Below, piece after piece: positions 16,487-25,644 of a DNA stretch of 35,740 nucleotides (its first letter is position 1; each line of letters opens with the position of its first letter). The notes under the pieces are model-generated. The model was not told the origin of the DNA. It was given only the letters and a program-made list of their open reading frames with translations, and ran no database searches. Location: the NCBI GenBank assembly GCA_018816555.1, contig JAHIVT010000004.1:1-35740 (forward strand), in the 5' to 3' direction. Source of the DNA: Pseudomonadota bacterium (lineage in GTDB: Bacteria; Desulfobacterota; Desulfobulbia; Desulfobulbales; SURF-16). Position numbers and translations under genes: made by a program.

Positions 16487-18582
16487 GACTCCTTATCTCC
16501 TGACCGGGTCTGGATAGCGGTGATGGCAATGGTGTTGACGATATCAGCCACGGTGCATCCCCGACTGAGATCATTGACCGGTTTGTTGAGCCCCTGGAGA
16601 ACAGGCCCGATGGCCACCGCGTTGGCGGCACGCTGCACCGCCTTGTAGGTGTTGTTGCCGGTATTAAGATCAGGAAAGATGAAAACCGTGGCCTTGCCTG
16701 CCACCTCACTATTCGGCATCTTGGATTTGGCCACTCCCGGATCAATGGCGGCATCATACTGGATGGGACCTTCGAGTTTGAGATCGGGCCGCTGCTTTCT
16801 GGCGATTGCCGCTGCTTCCCGTACCTTGTCCACATCCACCCCCTTGCCGGACTCGCCGGTGGAATAGGACATCATGGCAATGAGCGGCTCAATGCCGAAC
16901 ATCAGGGCCGTTTCCGCCGAGCTGATGGCAATGTCGGCCAGCTGCTGGGGATTGGGGTCCGGATTGACCGCGCAGTCTCCAAAAACCAGCACCCGGTCGG
17001 CCAGGCACATCAAAAAGACACTGGAGACGATGGAGCAGCCGGGTTTGGTGCGGATGATTTCAAAGGCCGGGCGGATGGTATGCTGGGTGGTGTGCGCCGC
17101 GCCGGACACCATGCCATCGGCATAGCGGCAATGGACCATCATGGTGCCGAAATAGCTCACATCAGTGATGGTATCCTGGGCCATCTGCTGGGAAATGCCC
17201 TTATGCTTGCGCAACTCATAGTACTTGGCGGCGAATTCCTCCCGCAACTCCGAACTGGCCGGGTCAATGATCTGTGCCGCCTCAAGACGGAGCCCCAGGG
17301 CGTTGATCCTGCCCTTGACCTCCTGGATGTTGCCCAGCAGCGCAAGGTCTGCCACCCCGCGCAGGAGGATGATTTCCGCGGCCCGCAGGATACGTTCATC
17401 ATTGCCCTCCGGTAGAACGATGCGGCAGCGTTTCTCCTTTGCCCGCTGCAGCAGGTCATGCTCAAACATGAGCGGCGTGACCTTGGTGACCCTGGGCATG
17501 GCGATACGTTTTTCCAGGGAGACCAGATCCACCGCCGCCTCCATCAGACCAAGTCCGGCGGCGATTTTCCGCTGATCGCCGGCGGTAAATGTACCGCTCA
17601 AGGCATTGACATTCATGGCCGTGGTGAAAGTGTCGGTTTTTACACTGAGAATGGGCACGGGGAAACGGTCAAGTCCCTCAATAAGCTTGCTGACCTGGGG
17701 AGCAGGTTCGAGCCCGCCGGTGAGCAGCAGAGCGGCGATCTGCGGGTAGGTTTTGGCCGGATAGGAGAGCAGGCTGCCGAGAATGATGTCGGAGCGGTCG
17801 CCGGGGACAATGATCAGGCTGTCCTTTTCAATGTATTCGAGAAAATGGGGCAACTCCATGGCCGCAACCTTGTAGTTGCTGATCTGCCGGTGCATCCACT
17901 CATTTTCCGCATTAAGGGGGACGGCACCCAGGGCCTCGGCAATGTTGCCCACCGTGGGCTTTGCCAGGATGGAACTCTCCGGCACCACATAAAAGGGCAC
18001 CTTGCCCGCCAGCGTTTCATCGAGCTTTTTGGTCACCTCACCCATCATGGCGGATGCAACCCTGTTGACCACCACGGCAAGAATGTCACAGTTGCGCTCA
18101 CGCAGCGATTCGATGATGGTTGCCGACCTGTCAACCGCTTCCTGGGGGTCGGTGCAGCGGCCGTTGACGACAAACATGACAAGACAGCCGAGATTATTGG
18201 CAATGTCTGTGTTGAAATCGAACTCCATGGCCGGGGAGATATTTCTGAAATCCGTACCTATGCAGAGAATCTGGTTGCACCTGTTTTCAAGGGCCTTGAA
18301 TTTGTCCAGAATGGCTTTGAGCAGTTCGTTGTATTTGCCGGAGTTGATCAGCTCCCTGGCGCTGGCCGCCGTACAGCCGTACATGGATTCATAGGGCACA
18401 TCGGAACTATAGCGCTCCAAGATAAAGCGCAGGTCAGGATCAACCTGGTCCCCTGAGGCAATGAGCGGCTTGAAACAACCGACCTTATGACCGCTTCTGG
18501 CAAAGAGATCCATCATGCCCAGCACCACAAGAGACTTGCCGCTGCCCGGTTCGCCGCTGGCTATGTATATTTTCTGCGTCAT
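16483..18582 (-). CDS. pta: Phosphate acetyltransferase, long DRTGG-containing form
   Basis: Pta converts acetyl-CoA and phosphate to acetyl phosphate. The 699-residue protein is the long type: an N-terminal P-loop domain (IYIASGEPGSGKSLVVLGM), a central DRTGG domain, and the catalytic PTA domain from about residue 370 (PLMFEHDLLQRAKEKRCRIVLPEGNDERILRAA, YADGMVSGAAHTTQ, NPDPNPQQLADIAISSAE). I chose the ATG at 18582, with GGGG eight bases upstream; a GTG at 18600 has no ribosome site. It is the first gene of the six-gene cluster that continues through ackA and the Entner-Doudoroff genes. Confidence 0.96.
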   Translation of the reverse strand: MTQKIYIASGEPGSGKSLVVLGMMDLFARSGHKVGCFKPLIASGDQVDPDLRFILERYSSDVPYESMYGCTAASARELINSGKYNELLKAILDKFKALENRCNQILCIGTDFRNISPAMEFDFNTDIANNLGCLVMFVVNGRCTDPQEAVDRSATIIESLRERNCDILAVVVNRVASAMMGEVTKKLDETLAGKVPFYVVPESSILAKPTVGNIAEALGAVPLNAENEWMHRQISNYKVAAMELPHFLEYIEKDSLIIVPGDRSDIILGSLLSYPAKTYPQIAALLLTGGLEPAPQVSKLIEGLDRFPVPILSVKTDTFTTAMNVNALSGTFTAGDQRKIAAGLGLMEAAVDLVSLEKRIAMPRVTKVTPLMFEHDLLQRAKEKRCRIVLPEGNDERILRAAEIILLRGVADLALLGNIQEVKGRINALGLRLEAAQIIDPASSELREEFAAKYYELRKHKGISQQMAQDTITDVSYFGTMMVHCRYADGMVSGAAHTTQHTIRPAFEIIRTKPGCSIVSSVFLMCLADRVLVFGDCAVNPDPNPQQLADIAISSAETALMFGIEPLIAMMSYSTGESGKGVDVDKVREAAAIARKQRPDLKLEGPIQYDAAIDPGVAKSKMPNSEVAGKATVFIFPDLNTGNNTYKAVQRAANAVAIGPVLQGLNKPVNDLSRGCTVADIVNTIAITAIQTRSGDKES

Positions 18583-18644
18583 TGTTTTATACCCCAACAC
18601 TCTGACATGTGGTCAAATATTGAAATGCAGCAAAATGTTTCCCA

Positions 18645-18737
18645 AAGAAGTCAGAATTCAGGAGACAGTAGTGATGAAGAAAAGCAAAAAAACACCATTA
18701 TTCTTGTTTCTGAATTTCGGCTCCTGGCTCCTTGAAA
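18645..18737. repeat. Degenerate repeat-like sequence upstream of pta
   Basis: The stretch pairs AGTCAGAATTCAGGAGACAG near its left end with a right part rich in TTCTGAATTTC and GGCTCCTGGCTCC. The CAGGAG/CTCCTG blocks and TCAGAATTCAGGAG resemble dispersed palindromic repeats seen in related genomes, but the arms here match poorly. It occupies most of the 156-base pta-corA gap, where the pta promoter should also lie. Confidence 0.3.
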
Positions 18738-18738
18738 T

Positions 18739-19806
18739 CTAAAACCACTTTTTCACTTTGAAATAATATCCCATCAAAGAACCGATCAGGAACATGAAGG
18801 AGAGCACGGCAAAATAACCCCAGTGCCATTCCAGTTCCGGCATGTATTTGAAATTCATGCCATACACCCCGGCGATGAAAGTCAGGGGGATAAAGATGGT
18901 GGCAATCATGGTCAGCACCTTCATGATTTCGTTCATCTTATTGCTGTTGAAGGAAAGCGTCATTTCATGGAGGTTGGAGAGCATGTCGCGGAATGTTTCG
19001 ACAATATCGATGGACTGGATGACATGATCGTAGACATCCCGCAGATAATATCTGGTGTTGTCGGCAACCAGCCATTCATTTTTTTCCAGACGGCTGATGA
19101 GATCCCGCACCGGCCAGATGGATTTGCGGATAACGGTCATCTCCCGCTTTAGTTCATGAATCCGATGAAAGGCTTCATGGGTATTATTTTCCAGGATGGC
19201 ATCCTCCAGATATTCGATTCTGTCGCCGATTTTTTCCAACATGAAAAAATAGCCGTCAACAATGGTGTCGAGCAGGGTATAGACCAGATAATCCGCCTTC
19301 TTTTTTCTGACTCTGCCTTTACCGGTTATGATCCTCTCCCTGACAGACATGAACAGATCCGGGCCTGATTCCTGAAAGGAAAATACAATATTAGCCGAAC
19401 AGATGATGCTGACATGAGCCGGCATGACAAGGGTTGTCTGCTCATCATAGATAAGAGATTTGACAATCAAAAACAGGTAATCATCCCAGTCGTCAAATTT
19501 GGCACGATGACCGGTGTTGACAATATCTTCCAGCACCAGGGAGTGGAAATCGAATTTTATGCCGAGTTCCTCAATGATCTTAGGATGATGGATGCCGTTG
19601 ATATGAATCCAGGTGACTGTCCCGGGACCGGCATCATCGGGCAGATCATTGACCTGCGGATACTCCCGTTCGATGCATTCATTTTCAGAATATCTGACAA
19701 AATGTATAGTGCTCGACTGCTCTTTCTCTTCCCCGACCAGGACCACGGAACCAGGAGGTAATCCTGATTTCCTGGAAAATTCCTGGAAAATTCTGTCAAT
19801 CATCAT
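18739..19806 (-). CDS. corA: CorA-type magnesium/cobalt transporter
   Basis: The 355-residue protein has a long soluble N-terminal domain and two C-terminal membrane helices (MKVLTMIATIFIPLTFIAGVYG and WGYFAVLSFMFLIGSLMGYYF). They are separated by the signature YGMN and an acidic loop, MPELEW. It ends in the basic KVKKWF tail typical of CorA. The pentameric channel brings Mg2+ (also Co2+, Ni2+) through the inner membrane. The ribosome site GGGGGAG abuts the first of two ATG codons (19804-19806 and 19801-19803), so the second may be used. It lies upstream of pta on the same strand but is separated by a 156-base gap. Confidence 0.95.
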   Translation of the reverse strand: MMIDRIFQEFSRKSGLPPGSVVLVGEEKEQSSTIHFVRYSENECIEREYPQVNDLPDDAGPGTVTWIHINGIHHPKIIEELGIKFDFHSLVLEDIVNTGHRAKFDDWDDYLFLIVKSLIYDEQTTLVMPAHVSIICSANIVFSFQESGPDLFMSVRERIITGKGRVRKKKADYLVYTLLDTIVDGYFFMLEKIGDRIEYLEDAILENNTHEAFHRIHELKREMTVIRKSIWPVRDLISRLEKNEWLVADNTRYYLRDVYDHVIQSIDIVETFRDMLSNLHEMTLSFNSNKMNEIMKVLTMIATIFIPLTFIAGVYGMNFKYMPELEWHWGYFAVLSFMFLIGSLMGYYFKVKKWF

Positions 19807-20136
19807 CTCCCCCGCTATGAAAAACCAATGGTTACATCTTATTAGCTTGCATGTTAATGAACGGACTTGTCAATCCGTAATTGTGCCATGTCCAAAAGGG
19901 GTCATCAATTAAGGTGGATTATCCCTGTCCCTGTTTCTGCGAATTTCAAGAAGTATATTCTTTTTCCCCATTGGCAGAGATGTTGGAAAATCTGTAACCA
20001 GCAGTCTGTGGAAATACTTTATCAGTTCGTTATTTTTAGAATTTGTGAAAAAACATGTGTTAACTCGAGAAAAAAATTGTATAAAGGCAGGCGGAACAAA
20101 TCGGAACAAAGGCGAGGCAGGAATGACAATTGTGCG
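19807..20136 (+). other. Divergent intergenic region between corA and the PAS histidine kinase
   Basis: These 330 bases are A+T-rich and should carry both divergent promoters. The kinase frame remains open back to 19867, but the extra 90 residues look non-coding (Cys, Lys and Arg-rich, no domain match). TTAACT...TATAAA at about 20058-20085 is a weak promoter-like pair for the kinase. No structured RNA was recognised. Confidence 0.4.
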
Positions 20137-21897
20137 ATGATGAGACACGAGACGGACAACAGAGAGGGGCAGCCCAGGCAGCCGCCGCAGAAGTTGCTTG
20201 GCCGGTTGGCATATCTGGTCAGATACAGTCCCAACACCCTTATTATCACCGACACCGGTGGGATCATCGAGTATGTTAACACCGTTTTCACCTCCATGAC
20301 CGGCCATCTGGCTGAAGATGTCATCGGCCAACATCTTGACGACTTCAACCTGCACGACAAACAATCCATGCAAGGCTTTGCGCTGGCGGCAATCAGCCGC
20401 GGCGATGTATGGCAGGGCGAAATCACCAGCTACACAAAGGACGGCGCCCCTTTTACCGAGCAGGTTTCCGTGCTGCCCATTACCGATGAAAATGACCGTA
20501 TCTGCTGGATCGCCTTTATCAAACAGGATATCAGCAAAAGAAAAAGGGTGGAAGGAGAACTGCGCGCCCTGACCCGGACCCTGGAAGAGCAGATCAGGGA
20601 ACAGAAGGCTACCGAAATTGAACTGGCAGCGCTGAACCGGCAGAACGAGCTGATATTAAACTCCGTGGCTGAAGGCATCTTCGGGGTGGATGTGGAGGGC
20701 AGCATCACCTTTGTCAATACCACTGCAGAGAAACTGACCGGTTACCGCAGCGATGAGGTTTTCGGCCTACCCTATCGTATTTTTTTTCGCCAGGTTAGCG
20801 AAGACGGCTCACGGTTCGACCCGTTGCTCTGCCCCATATACCACTCGTTCAAAGACGGCAAATCCCATCGGAGTCAACACGAGGTTTTTGCCAGGGAGGA
20901 CGGCTCGACTTTTCCCGTGCGCCTGATCAGCGCCCCGATTATAGAGGATGACACCGTGATCGGCGCGGTGGTTCTTTTTAAGGATATCACGGACGAACTG
21001 CGCATCCAGCATGAAAAGCAGAAGGCGGAACAGCAGTTACGCGAACTGACCTCTACCCTTGATGAACGGGTGCAGAAACGCACGGCCCAGTTAAATTCCA
21101 TAAATATCGACCTGTTAAATACCCTGGATCAACTGCAGAAAACCCAGGCGCAGTTGGTCCAGTCTGAAAAAATGGCCTCCCTGGGCGGGCTTGTTGCCGG
21201 TGTGGCCCATGAAATCAACACCCCGGTGGGCATCGCCTATACCGCCGCCACCCATCTTGACAAGGAAACTGCAGAGGTGCTCAAGCTGTACCGCAGCGGG
21301 AAGATGAAGCGCAGTGAGCTGGAGGAGTATCTCGATACCTGCCGGGAATCGACCATATTGCTGCAGGCCAATCTTAATCGAGCCGGAGAGTTGATTCGCA
21401 GTTTCAAACAGGTTGCCATCGATCAGACAGGGGAGGTAAAACGCACCTTCAACCTGCGTGAATATATTGATGAGGTACTGCTGAGCCTCAGGCCGATCCT
21501 GAAAAATACCAGACACGAGATCGAGGTTATCTGCGAGGAGAGAATTTCCCTGCGTAGCTATCCCGGCGCATTCTCCCAGATTCTGACCAACCTCATCACC
21601 AATACCATCAACCATGCCTATGATGAAGATATTGCCGGCCGGATCCGGCTGCATTTTTCGCAAACCCCGGGCACTCTTTCGATCGAGTACAGCGATGACG
21701 GCAAGGGCATTGCGGAAAAGGATCTGGCCCGCATCTTTGAGCCTTTTTTTACCACGAACAGGAAAATGGGCGGTAGCGGGCTTGGCCTGCACATTATTTA
21801 TAACATTGTCACCCAGAAACTTAACGGCGCCATCACCTGCCGGAGTGAACCGGGGAAAGGAACCACCTTTGTCATCATTGTCCCGTTGGTGCAATGA
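20137..21897 (+). CDS. Soluble PAS-PAS sensor histidine kinase
   Basis: The 586-residue protein has no membrane segment, so it senses a cytoplasmic signal. A first PAS/PAC covers about 25-135 (SPNTLIITDTGGIIEYVN) and a second about 165-290 (NSVAEGIFGVDVEGSITFVN). A coiled coil follows, then a HisKA-type helix with H358 in GVAHEINTPVG and an ATPase domain (N-box NLITNTINHAYDE, DDGKGI, FEPFFTTNRKMGGSGLGL). The ATG at 20137 is preferred because the first PAS begins soon after it; upstream in-frame codons code for nothing recognisable. The Shine-Dalgarno (AGGCAGGA) is rather distant. Its partner is almost certainly the HD-GYP response regulator 80 bases downstream. Confidence 0.88.
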   Translation: MMRHETDNREGQPRQPPQKLLGRLAYLVRYSPNTLIITDTGGIIEYVNTVFTSMTGHLAEDVIGQHLDDFNLHDKQSMQGFALAAISRGDVWQGEITSYTKDGAPFTEQVSVLPITDENDRICWIAFIKQDISKRKRVEGELRALTRTLEEQIREQKATEIELAALNRQNELILNSVAEGIFGVDVEGSITFVNTTAEKLTGYRSDEVFGLPYRIFFRQVSEDGSRFDPLLCPIYHSFKDGKSHRSQHEVFAREDGSTFPVRLISAPIIEDDTVIGAVVLFKDITDELRIQHEKQKAEQQLRELTSTLDERVQKRTAQLNSINIDLLNTLDQLQKTQAQLVQSEKMASLGGLVAGVAHEINTPVGIAYTAATHLDKETAEVLKLYRSGKMKRSELEEYLDTCRESTILLQANLNRAGELIRSFKQVAIDQTGEVKRTFNLREYIDEVLLSLRPILKNTRHEIEVICEERISLRSYPGAFSQILTNLITNTINHAYDEDIAGRIRLHFSQTPGTLSIEYSDDGKGIAEKDLARIFEPFFTTNRKMGGSGLGLHIIYNIVTQKLNGAITCRSEPGKGTTFVIIVPLVQ

Positions 21898-21977
21898 TGG
21901 CCGACAATTTTTCAACGTATCATCAATTTCTGCAATAGACTTGCCGCAACAGTAAAAAACCACCTGGGAGCATTTCC

Positions 21978-23561
21978 ATGGCCGATAAAATGAATGATGA
22001 CCTGATATTTTTCGAAGAACCGGACAATGCCGCTGCCCTACAGGATGAAATCCCGGCTACTCAGCAGTCCTGTGCCCGGCGCTGGAAAATCCTGATTGTT
22101 GATGATGACAGGGAGGTGCACAGCATCACCACACTGGTGTTGAAAAATTTCCGTTATGACGGCAAGGGATTACAGTTTCTGCATGCCTACAGCGCTGGTG
22201 AGGCAAAGGCGCAGATCATCCAGCATCCCGACACGGCGGTCATCCTGCTTGATGTGGTCATGGAAAGCAATGATTCCGGGCTGGCCTTTGTCGAGTTTGT
22301 CCGCAAGGTACAGAAAAATATCTTTGTCCGTATCATCCTGAGAACCGGCCAGCCTGGCCAGGCCCCGGAAGAAAAGGTTATTGTCGAGTACGACATTAAC
22401 GACTACAAGGAGAAGACCGAGCTTTCCTCACAGAAACTCTTTACCGTCATGGTCTCCTCCCTGCGGACCTACCGGGACATCTTGGTCATCGAGGCAAACC
22501 GCCGGGGACTGCGGAGAATTATCGATGCCTCTGCCAACCTTTTCGAGTTGCGCTCTCTCCGGCAACTCGCCTCCGGGGTGCTCACCCAGCTTGTTTCCAT
22601 CCTGCACATGGACCCCAATGCCATTGTTTTTGAGACATCGGGCTTTGCCGCGACCAAATCGGCAAAGCAGTTTGACATTCTTGCGGCCACCGGCAAGTTT
22701 GAAGGCTTGACGGAGCTAACCAGGGAGGATGAATTACCGGAAAATGTTCTAGCCGATCTGCATGAGGCCATTTCCAGCAAAAGATGTCTCTACTATGCCG
22801 ACAGATATATCGGCTACTTCAAAAGCCAGTTCGGCGCGGAAACCGTTATCTACTGCGAGGGCTGGAATGAACTGAGCGAACTCAACAAGTCGTTGATCGA
22901 AATCTTCTGCACCAATGTGCATATCGCCTTTGATAATACCCACCTCAATTTAGAGATTGAGGATACCCAGAAAGAGATTATTTATACCCTGGGAGAGATC
23001 GCCGAGGCCCGCTCCCAGGAAACCGGTTTCCACGTCAAGAGGGTTTCGGAGTACAGTCGATTGCTTGGCGAAAAATGCGGACTGCCCCCGAGCCATATTG
23101 AAATCCTGCGCCTGGCCGCGCCCATGCATGATGTGGGCAAGGTGGCCATCCCGGACAATATCCTCAACAATCCAGGCCCGCTGAGCAGTGATGAATTTTC
23201 AACCATGAAAAATCATGCTGAAATCGGCCATGACATGCTGGTCTCCTCGAGCCGGGAAATCATGAAGGCCGCAGCGATCATTGCCGTCCAGCACCATGAA
23301 AAATATGACGGAACCGGCTATCCTGCCGGGCTTAAAGGCAACGATATCCATGTATTTGCCCGGATTACCGCTATTGCCGATGTCTTTGACGCACTGTGTA
23401 ACGACAGGGTCTACCGCAAGGCTTTTGACATGAATAAAATTCTTGACTATTTCTCCAAGGAAAGGGGCAGGCATTTTGATCCTGCTCTGGTGGACATCTT
23501 TCTGGCTAATATCAACGATTTCATCACCATTAAAAAGACACTTGATGCTCGCGTCCTGTAA
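21978..23561 (+). CDS. Response regulator with DUF3369 and HD-GYP cyclic-di-GMP phosphodiesterase domain
   Basis: The 527-residue protein has a receiver domain (about 33-165, KILIVDDDREVHSIT, phospho-acceptor D92 in VILLDVVMES). DUF3369, a GAF-like domain, spans about 170-310. An HD-GYP domain follows with the metal pair H384/D385 (APMHDVGKVAIPD), HAEIGHDML and HHEKYDGTGYPAGLKG. HD-GYP enzymes break down cyclic-di-GMP, often to lower biofilm formation and raise motility. All metal-binding residues I can check are intact, so it should be active. GGGAG lies eight bases upstream of the ATG. With the preceding kinase it forms a cytoplasmic signal to c-di-GMP pathway. Confidence 0.93.
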   Translation: MADKMNDDLIFFEEPDNAAALQDEIPATQQSCARRWKILIVDDDREVHSITTLVLKNFRYDGKGLQFLHAYSAGEAKAQIIQHPDTAVILLDVVMESNDSGLAFVEFVRKVQKNIFVRIILRTGQPGQAPEEKVIVEYDINDYKEKTELSSQKLFTVMVSSLRTYRDILVIEANRRGLRRIIDASANLFELRSLRQLASGVLTQLVSILHMDPNAIVFETSGFAATKSAKQFDILAATGKFEGLTELTREDELPENVLADLHEAISSKRCLYYADRYIGYFKSQFGAETVIYCEGWNELSELNKSLIEIFCTNVHIAFDNTHLNLEIEDTQKEIIYTLGEIAEARSQETGFHVKRVSEYSRLLGEKCGLPPSHIEILRLAAPMHDVGKVAIPDNILNNPGPLSSDEFSTMKNHAEIGHDMLVSSSREIMKAAAIIAVQHHEKYDGTGYPAGLKGNDIHVFARITAIADVFDALCNDRVYRKAFDMNKILDYFSKERGRHFDPALVDIFLANINDFITIKKTLDARVL

Positions 23562-23633
23562 GAGTCTGCTCTCCGGGTCTCACATTGCTTGATCCCCACT
23601 GGCAATAATGGCGGGCGATGCGGAAAAAAAGAA

Positions 23634-23664
23634 GCAGGCTGTCTGCTTTGTGCAGACAGCCTGC
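23634..23664 (-). terminator. Rho-independent terminator of the adh-hdr-flx operon
   Basis: A perfect 13-bp stem (GCAGGCTGTCTGC, loop TTTGT, then the complement) is followed on the minus strand by TTCTTTTTTTCC, a clear U-tract. It lies about 80 bases past the flxA stop. On the plus strand no U-run follows, so it should not terminate the response regulator gene efficiently in that direction. Confidence 0.85.
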
Positions 23665-23742
23665 CTGGAGGAGAGATCCACTCCCCTTTCTTCTGATTGT
23701 ACGGAGGCGACAGGGAGAAACAAGAGTGGATCAGGGAGAAGC

Positions 23743-24573
23743 TTACAGTTCGTTTGGTAATTGTCTGAGCTGAGCACGGGTGAACACGGGGCCGTCCATG
23801 CACACATAGCTGGTGCCTATATTGCAACGGCCGCATATTCCCACCCCGCATTTCATGCGTTTTTCCAGGGTGGTGACAATCTGTTCATCCTTGAAGCCGA
23901 GCTTTTCCAAGGCCTGCAGGGTAAACTTGATCATGATCGGCGGGCCGCAGGTGATGGCCACGCTGTTTTCCGAACTTGGGGCTATATCGAGGAGCACGTT
24001 GGGAATGAGACCCACCTTGTGTTCCCATCCCTCGTATGGGGCGTCAATGGTCAGGTGCGTATCCAGGTCATCGCGTCCCAACCAGTCCTGCAGTTCATAA
24101 CTGTAGGCCATGTCAACCGGGGAACGTGCCCCATAGAGCAGGGTGATTTTGCCGTAATCACCCCGGTTGTCCAGCATGTACAGCAGCAGAGTACGCAGGG
24201 GCGCCATTCCGATGCCGCCGCCGACAAAGACAATATCCTTGCCCTTCATATCCTCATAGGGAAACGAATTGCCAAGGGGTGCGCGCACGCCTATCTGATC
24301 GCCGGCCTTGAGAGAATGCAGTTTGCTGGTCACTTCACCGGTGCGCATGACGCTGAACTGCAGATAATCCATGCGCGTGGGCGGCGAATTGATAACAAAG
24401 GTGGCCTCGCCGGTGCCGAAGGATGAGACCTGTCCCACCTGACCCGGCTTGAAGGAGAAATTTTTCATGGCTTCGGGGTTGTTTAAGGTAACCCTGAAGG
24501 TCATGATATTATGGGTTTCCCGGATGACTTCCTGGATGGTTGCCATTTCCGGCAGATAAATATTTTTGGTCAT
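23743..24573 (-). CDS. flxA: FlxA: NAD(H)- and FAD-binding oxidoreductase subunit with [2Fe-2S] site
   Basis: The 276-residue protein is like PyrK and ferredoxin-NADP reductases. An FAD-binding barrel (FKPGQVGQVSSFGTG, INSPPTR, VRAPLGNSFP) is followed by a nucleotide fold (DIVFVGGGIGMAPLRTLLLYML) and a C-terminal cysteine set, CGVGICGRCNIGTSYVCMDGP, for a [2Fe-2S] cluster. In Desulfovibrio vulgaris FlxA is the proposed NADH entry point of the Flx-Hdr complex. It is the last gene of the operon, 3 bases after flxB, with GAGGAG before its ATG, and is followed by the terminator. Confidence 0.92.
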   Translation of the reverse strand: MTKNIYLPEMATIQEVIRETHNIMTFRVTLNNPEAMKNFSFKPGQVGQVSSFGTGEATFVINSPPTRMDYLQFSVMRTGEVTSKLHSLKAGDQIGVRAPLGNSFPYEDMKGKDIVFVGGGIGMAPLRTLLLYMLDNRGDYGKITLLYGARSPVDMAYSYELQDWLGRDDLDTHLTIDAPYEGWEHKVGLIPNVLLDIAPSSENSVAITCGPPIMIKFTLQALEKLGFKDEQIVTTLEKRMKCGVGICGRCNIGTSYVCMDGPVFTRAQLRQLPNEL

Positions 24574-24576
24574 GTC

Positions 24577-25644
24577 TTACTCCTCAACCGCTGCGGGCAC
24601 AAAATCAATGGCCTTCAGCACGATTTCGCGAATGTCTATACCGGCAGGGCAGCTTTTGATGCACCTGCCGCAGCCGCAGCAGGATATCACTCCCCCATGG
24701 ATGGTGGGATAGTAGCTGAACTTATGGCCAACCCGATTTTTCAGCCGGTGGGCCTTGGTGGGGCGCGGATTGTGACCGCTTGCTTCCATGGTGAACTGGG
24801 CTGACATACAGTTGTCCCAAGACCTGAGCCTTTTACCCTTCATGCCGGTGGTTTCATCGGTGATGTTAAAGCAATAACAGGAGGGACAGAGGTAGGTGCA
24901 GGCTCCGCAGCTGAGACATTTAGCCGATACTTCTTCCCAGAATTCCATGTTGTCAAAGACGGCCAGCAGTTTTTCCGGAGCCAGGGTCAGGTCTTTCGTG
25001 TTGTTGATGGAACCGGCGATCTCCTGACATATTTTTTCCGCTTCGGCTCTCCTGGATGATCCGTCGGCCAGCAGTTTTGAGTTGAGCAGTTTTTCGCCCT
25101 GCTCAGAGACAGACTCAAGCAGATAGCCGTCGTTCACCGGAATGGCCAGCACATCGGAGCCGGTGGGATCACAGGGGTCGCTGTCCACCCAGTTGCAGAA
25201 ACAGGTGTTTTCGATTGTCCTGCAGGCCAGGGTAATGAACAGGGTGTTCTTCCTGCGGGCCTGATAGTAGATATCTGGGTTTTTATCGGACAGATAGACC
25301 CGGTCAAACATGGTGAAGCCCCGGGCGTCACAGGGCCGACTACCGAAGACCACCGTACTCCCTTCGGGGAGATTTGCCTTGGCGTCGATCTTGATCCTGC
25401 TCAGATTTTCCGGATCTTTGCTGTAGGTGAAATCAACCAGCTTTTCACTCTGGGGAAAGATCGTCTTTTTGGGCGGCATGGTGGCTGCACGGTCAAGGAC
25501 AATCTCCTGCTCCGGGTCAAAGGGACGGAAGAGCAATGCCTCGCCGTCATAACTCGGGGCAAAGACCCTGTGTTCCTTTGCCAGTTCCGCCAGCCAGGGC
25601 TTCACATCCGCTGATTTAATGAATTGGACCTTCGCCATTACCAT
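24577..25644 (-). CDS. flxB: FlxB: electron-transfer subunit with two [4Fe-4S] sites
   Basis: The 355-residue protein resembles the A subunit of anaerobic sulfite reductase and related hydrogenase ferredoxin subunits. Two cysteine groups, CLSCGACTYLCPSCYCFN and CCGCGRCIKSCPAGID, fit [4Fe-4S] clusters. A further cysteine-rich stretch, CRTIENTCFCNWVDSDPCDP, lies in the middle. It probably passes electrons between FlxA and the other subunits. The start ATGGTAATG overlaps the flxC stop by 7 bases, so translation is coupled; the second ATG (25636-25638) is an alternative. Confidence 0.88.
   Translation of the reverse strand: MVMAKVQFIKSADVKPWLAELAKEHRVFAPSYDGEALLFRPFDPEQEIVLDRAATMPPKKTIFPQSEKLVDFTYSKDPENLSRIKIDAKANLPEGSTVVFGSRPCDARGFTMFDRVYLSDKNPDIYYQARRKNTLFITLACRTIENTCFCNWVDSDPCDPTGSDVLAIPVNDGYLLESVSEQGEKLLNSKLLADGSSRRAEAEKICQEIAGSINNTKDLTLAPEKLLAVFDNMEFWEEVSAKCLSCGACTYLCPSCYCFNITDETTGMKGKRLRSWDNCMSAQFTMEASGHNPRPTKAHRLKNRVGHKFSYYPTIHGGVISCCGCGRCIKSCPAGIDIREIVLKAIDFVPAAVEE

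Noticed and set aside
15257-16648. 463-codon plus-strand frame opposite ackA
   Set aside because: It is the complement of a highly conserved acetate kinase and has no domain features of its own.
19867-20136. Longer start for the PAS histidine kinase, adding 90 residues
   Set aside because: The added residues show no domain or signal peptide and look like translated intergenic DNA; the first PAS begins soon after the ATG at 20137.
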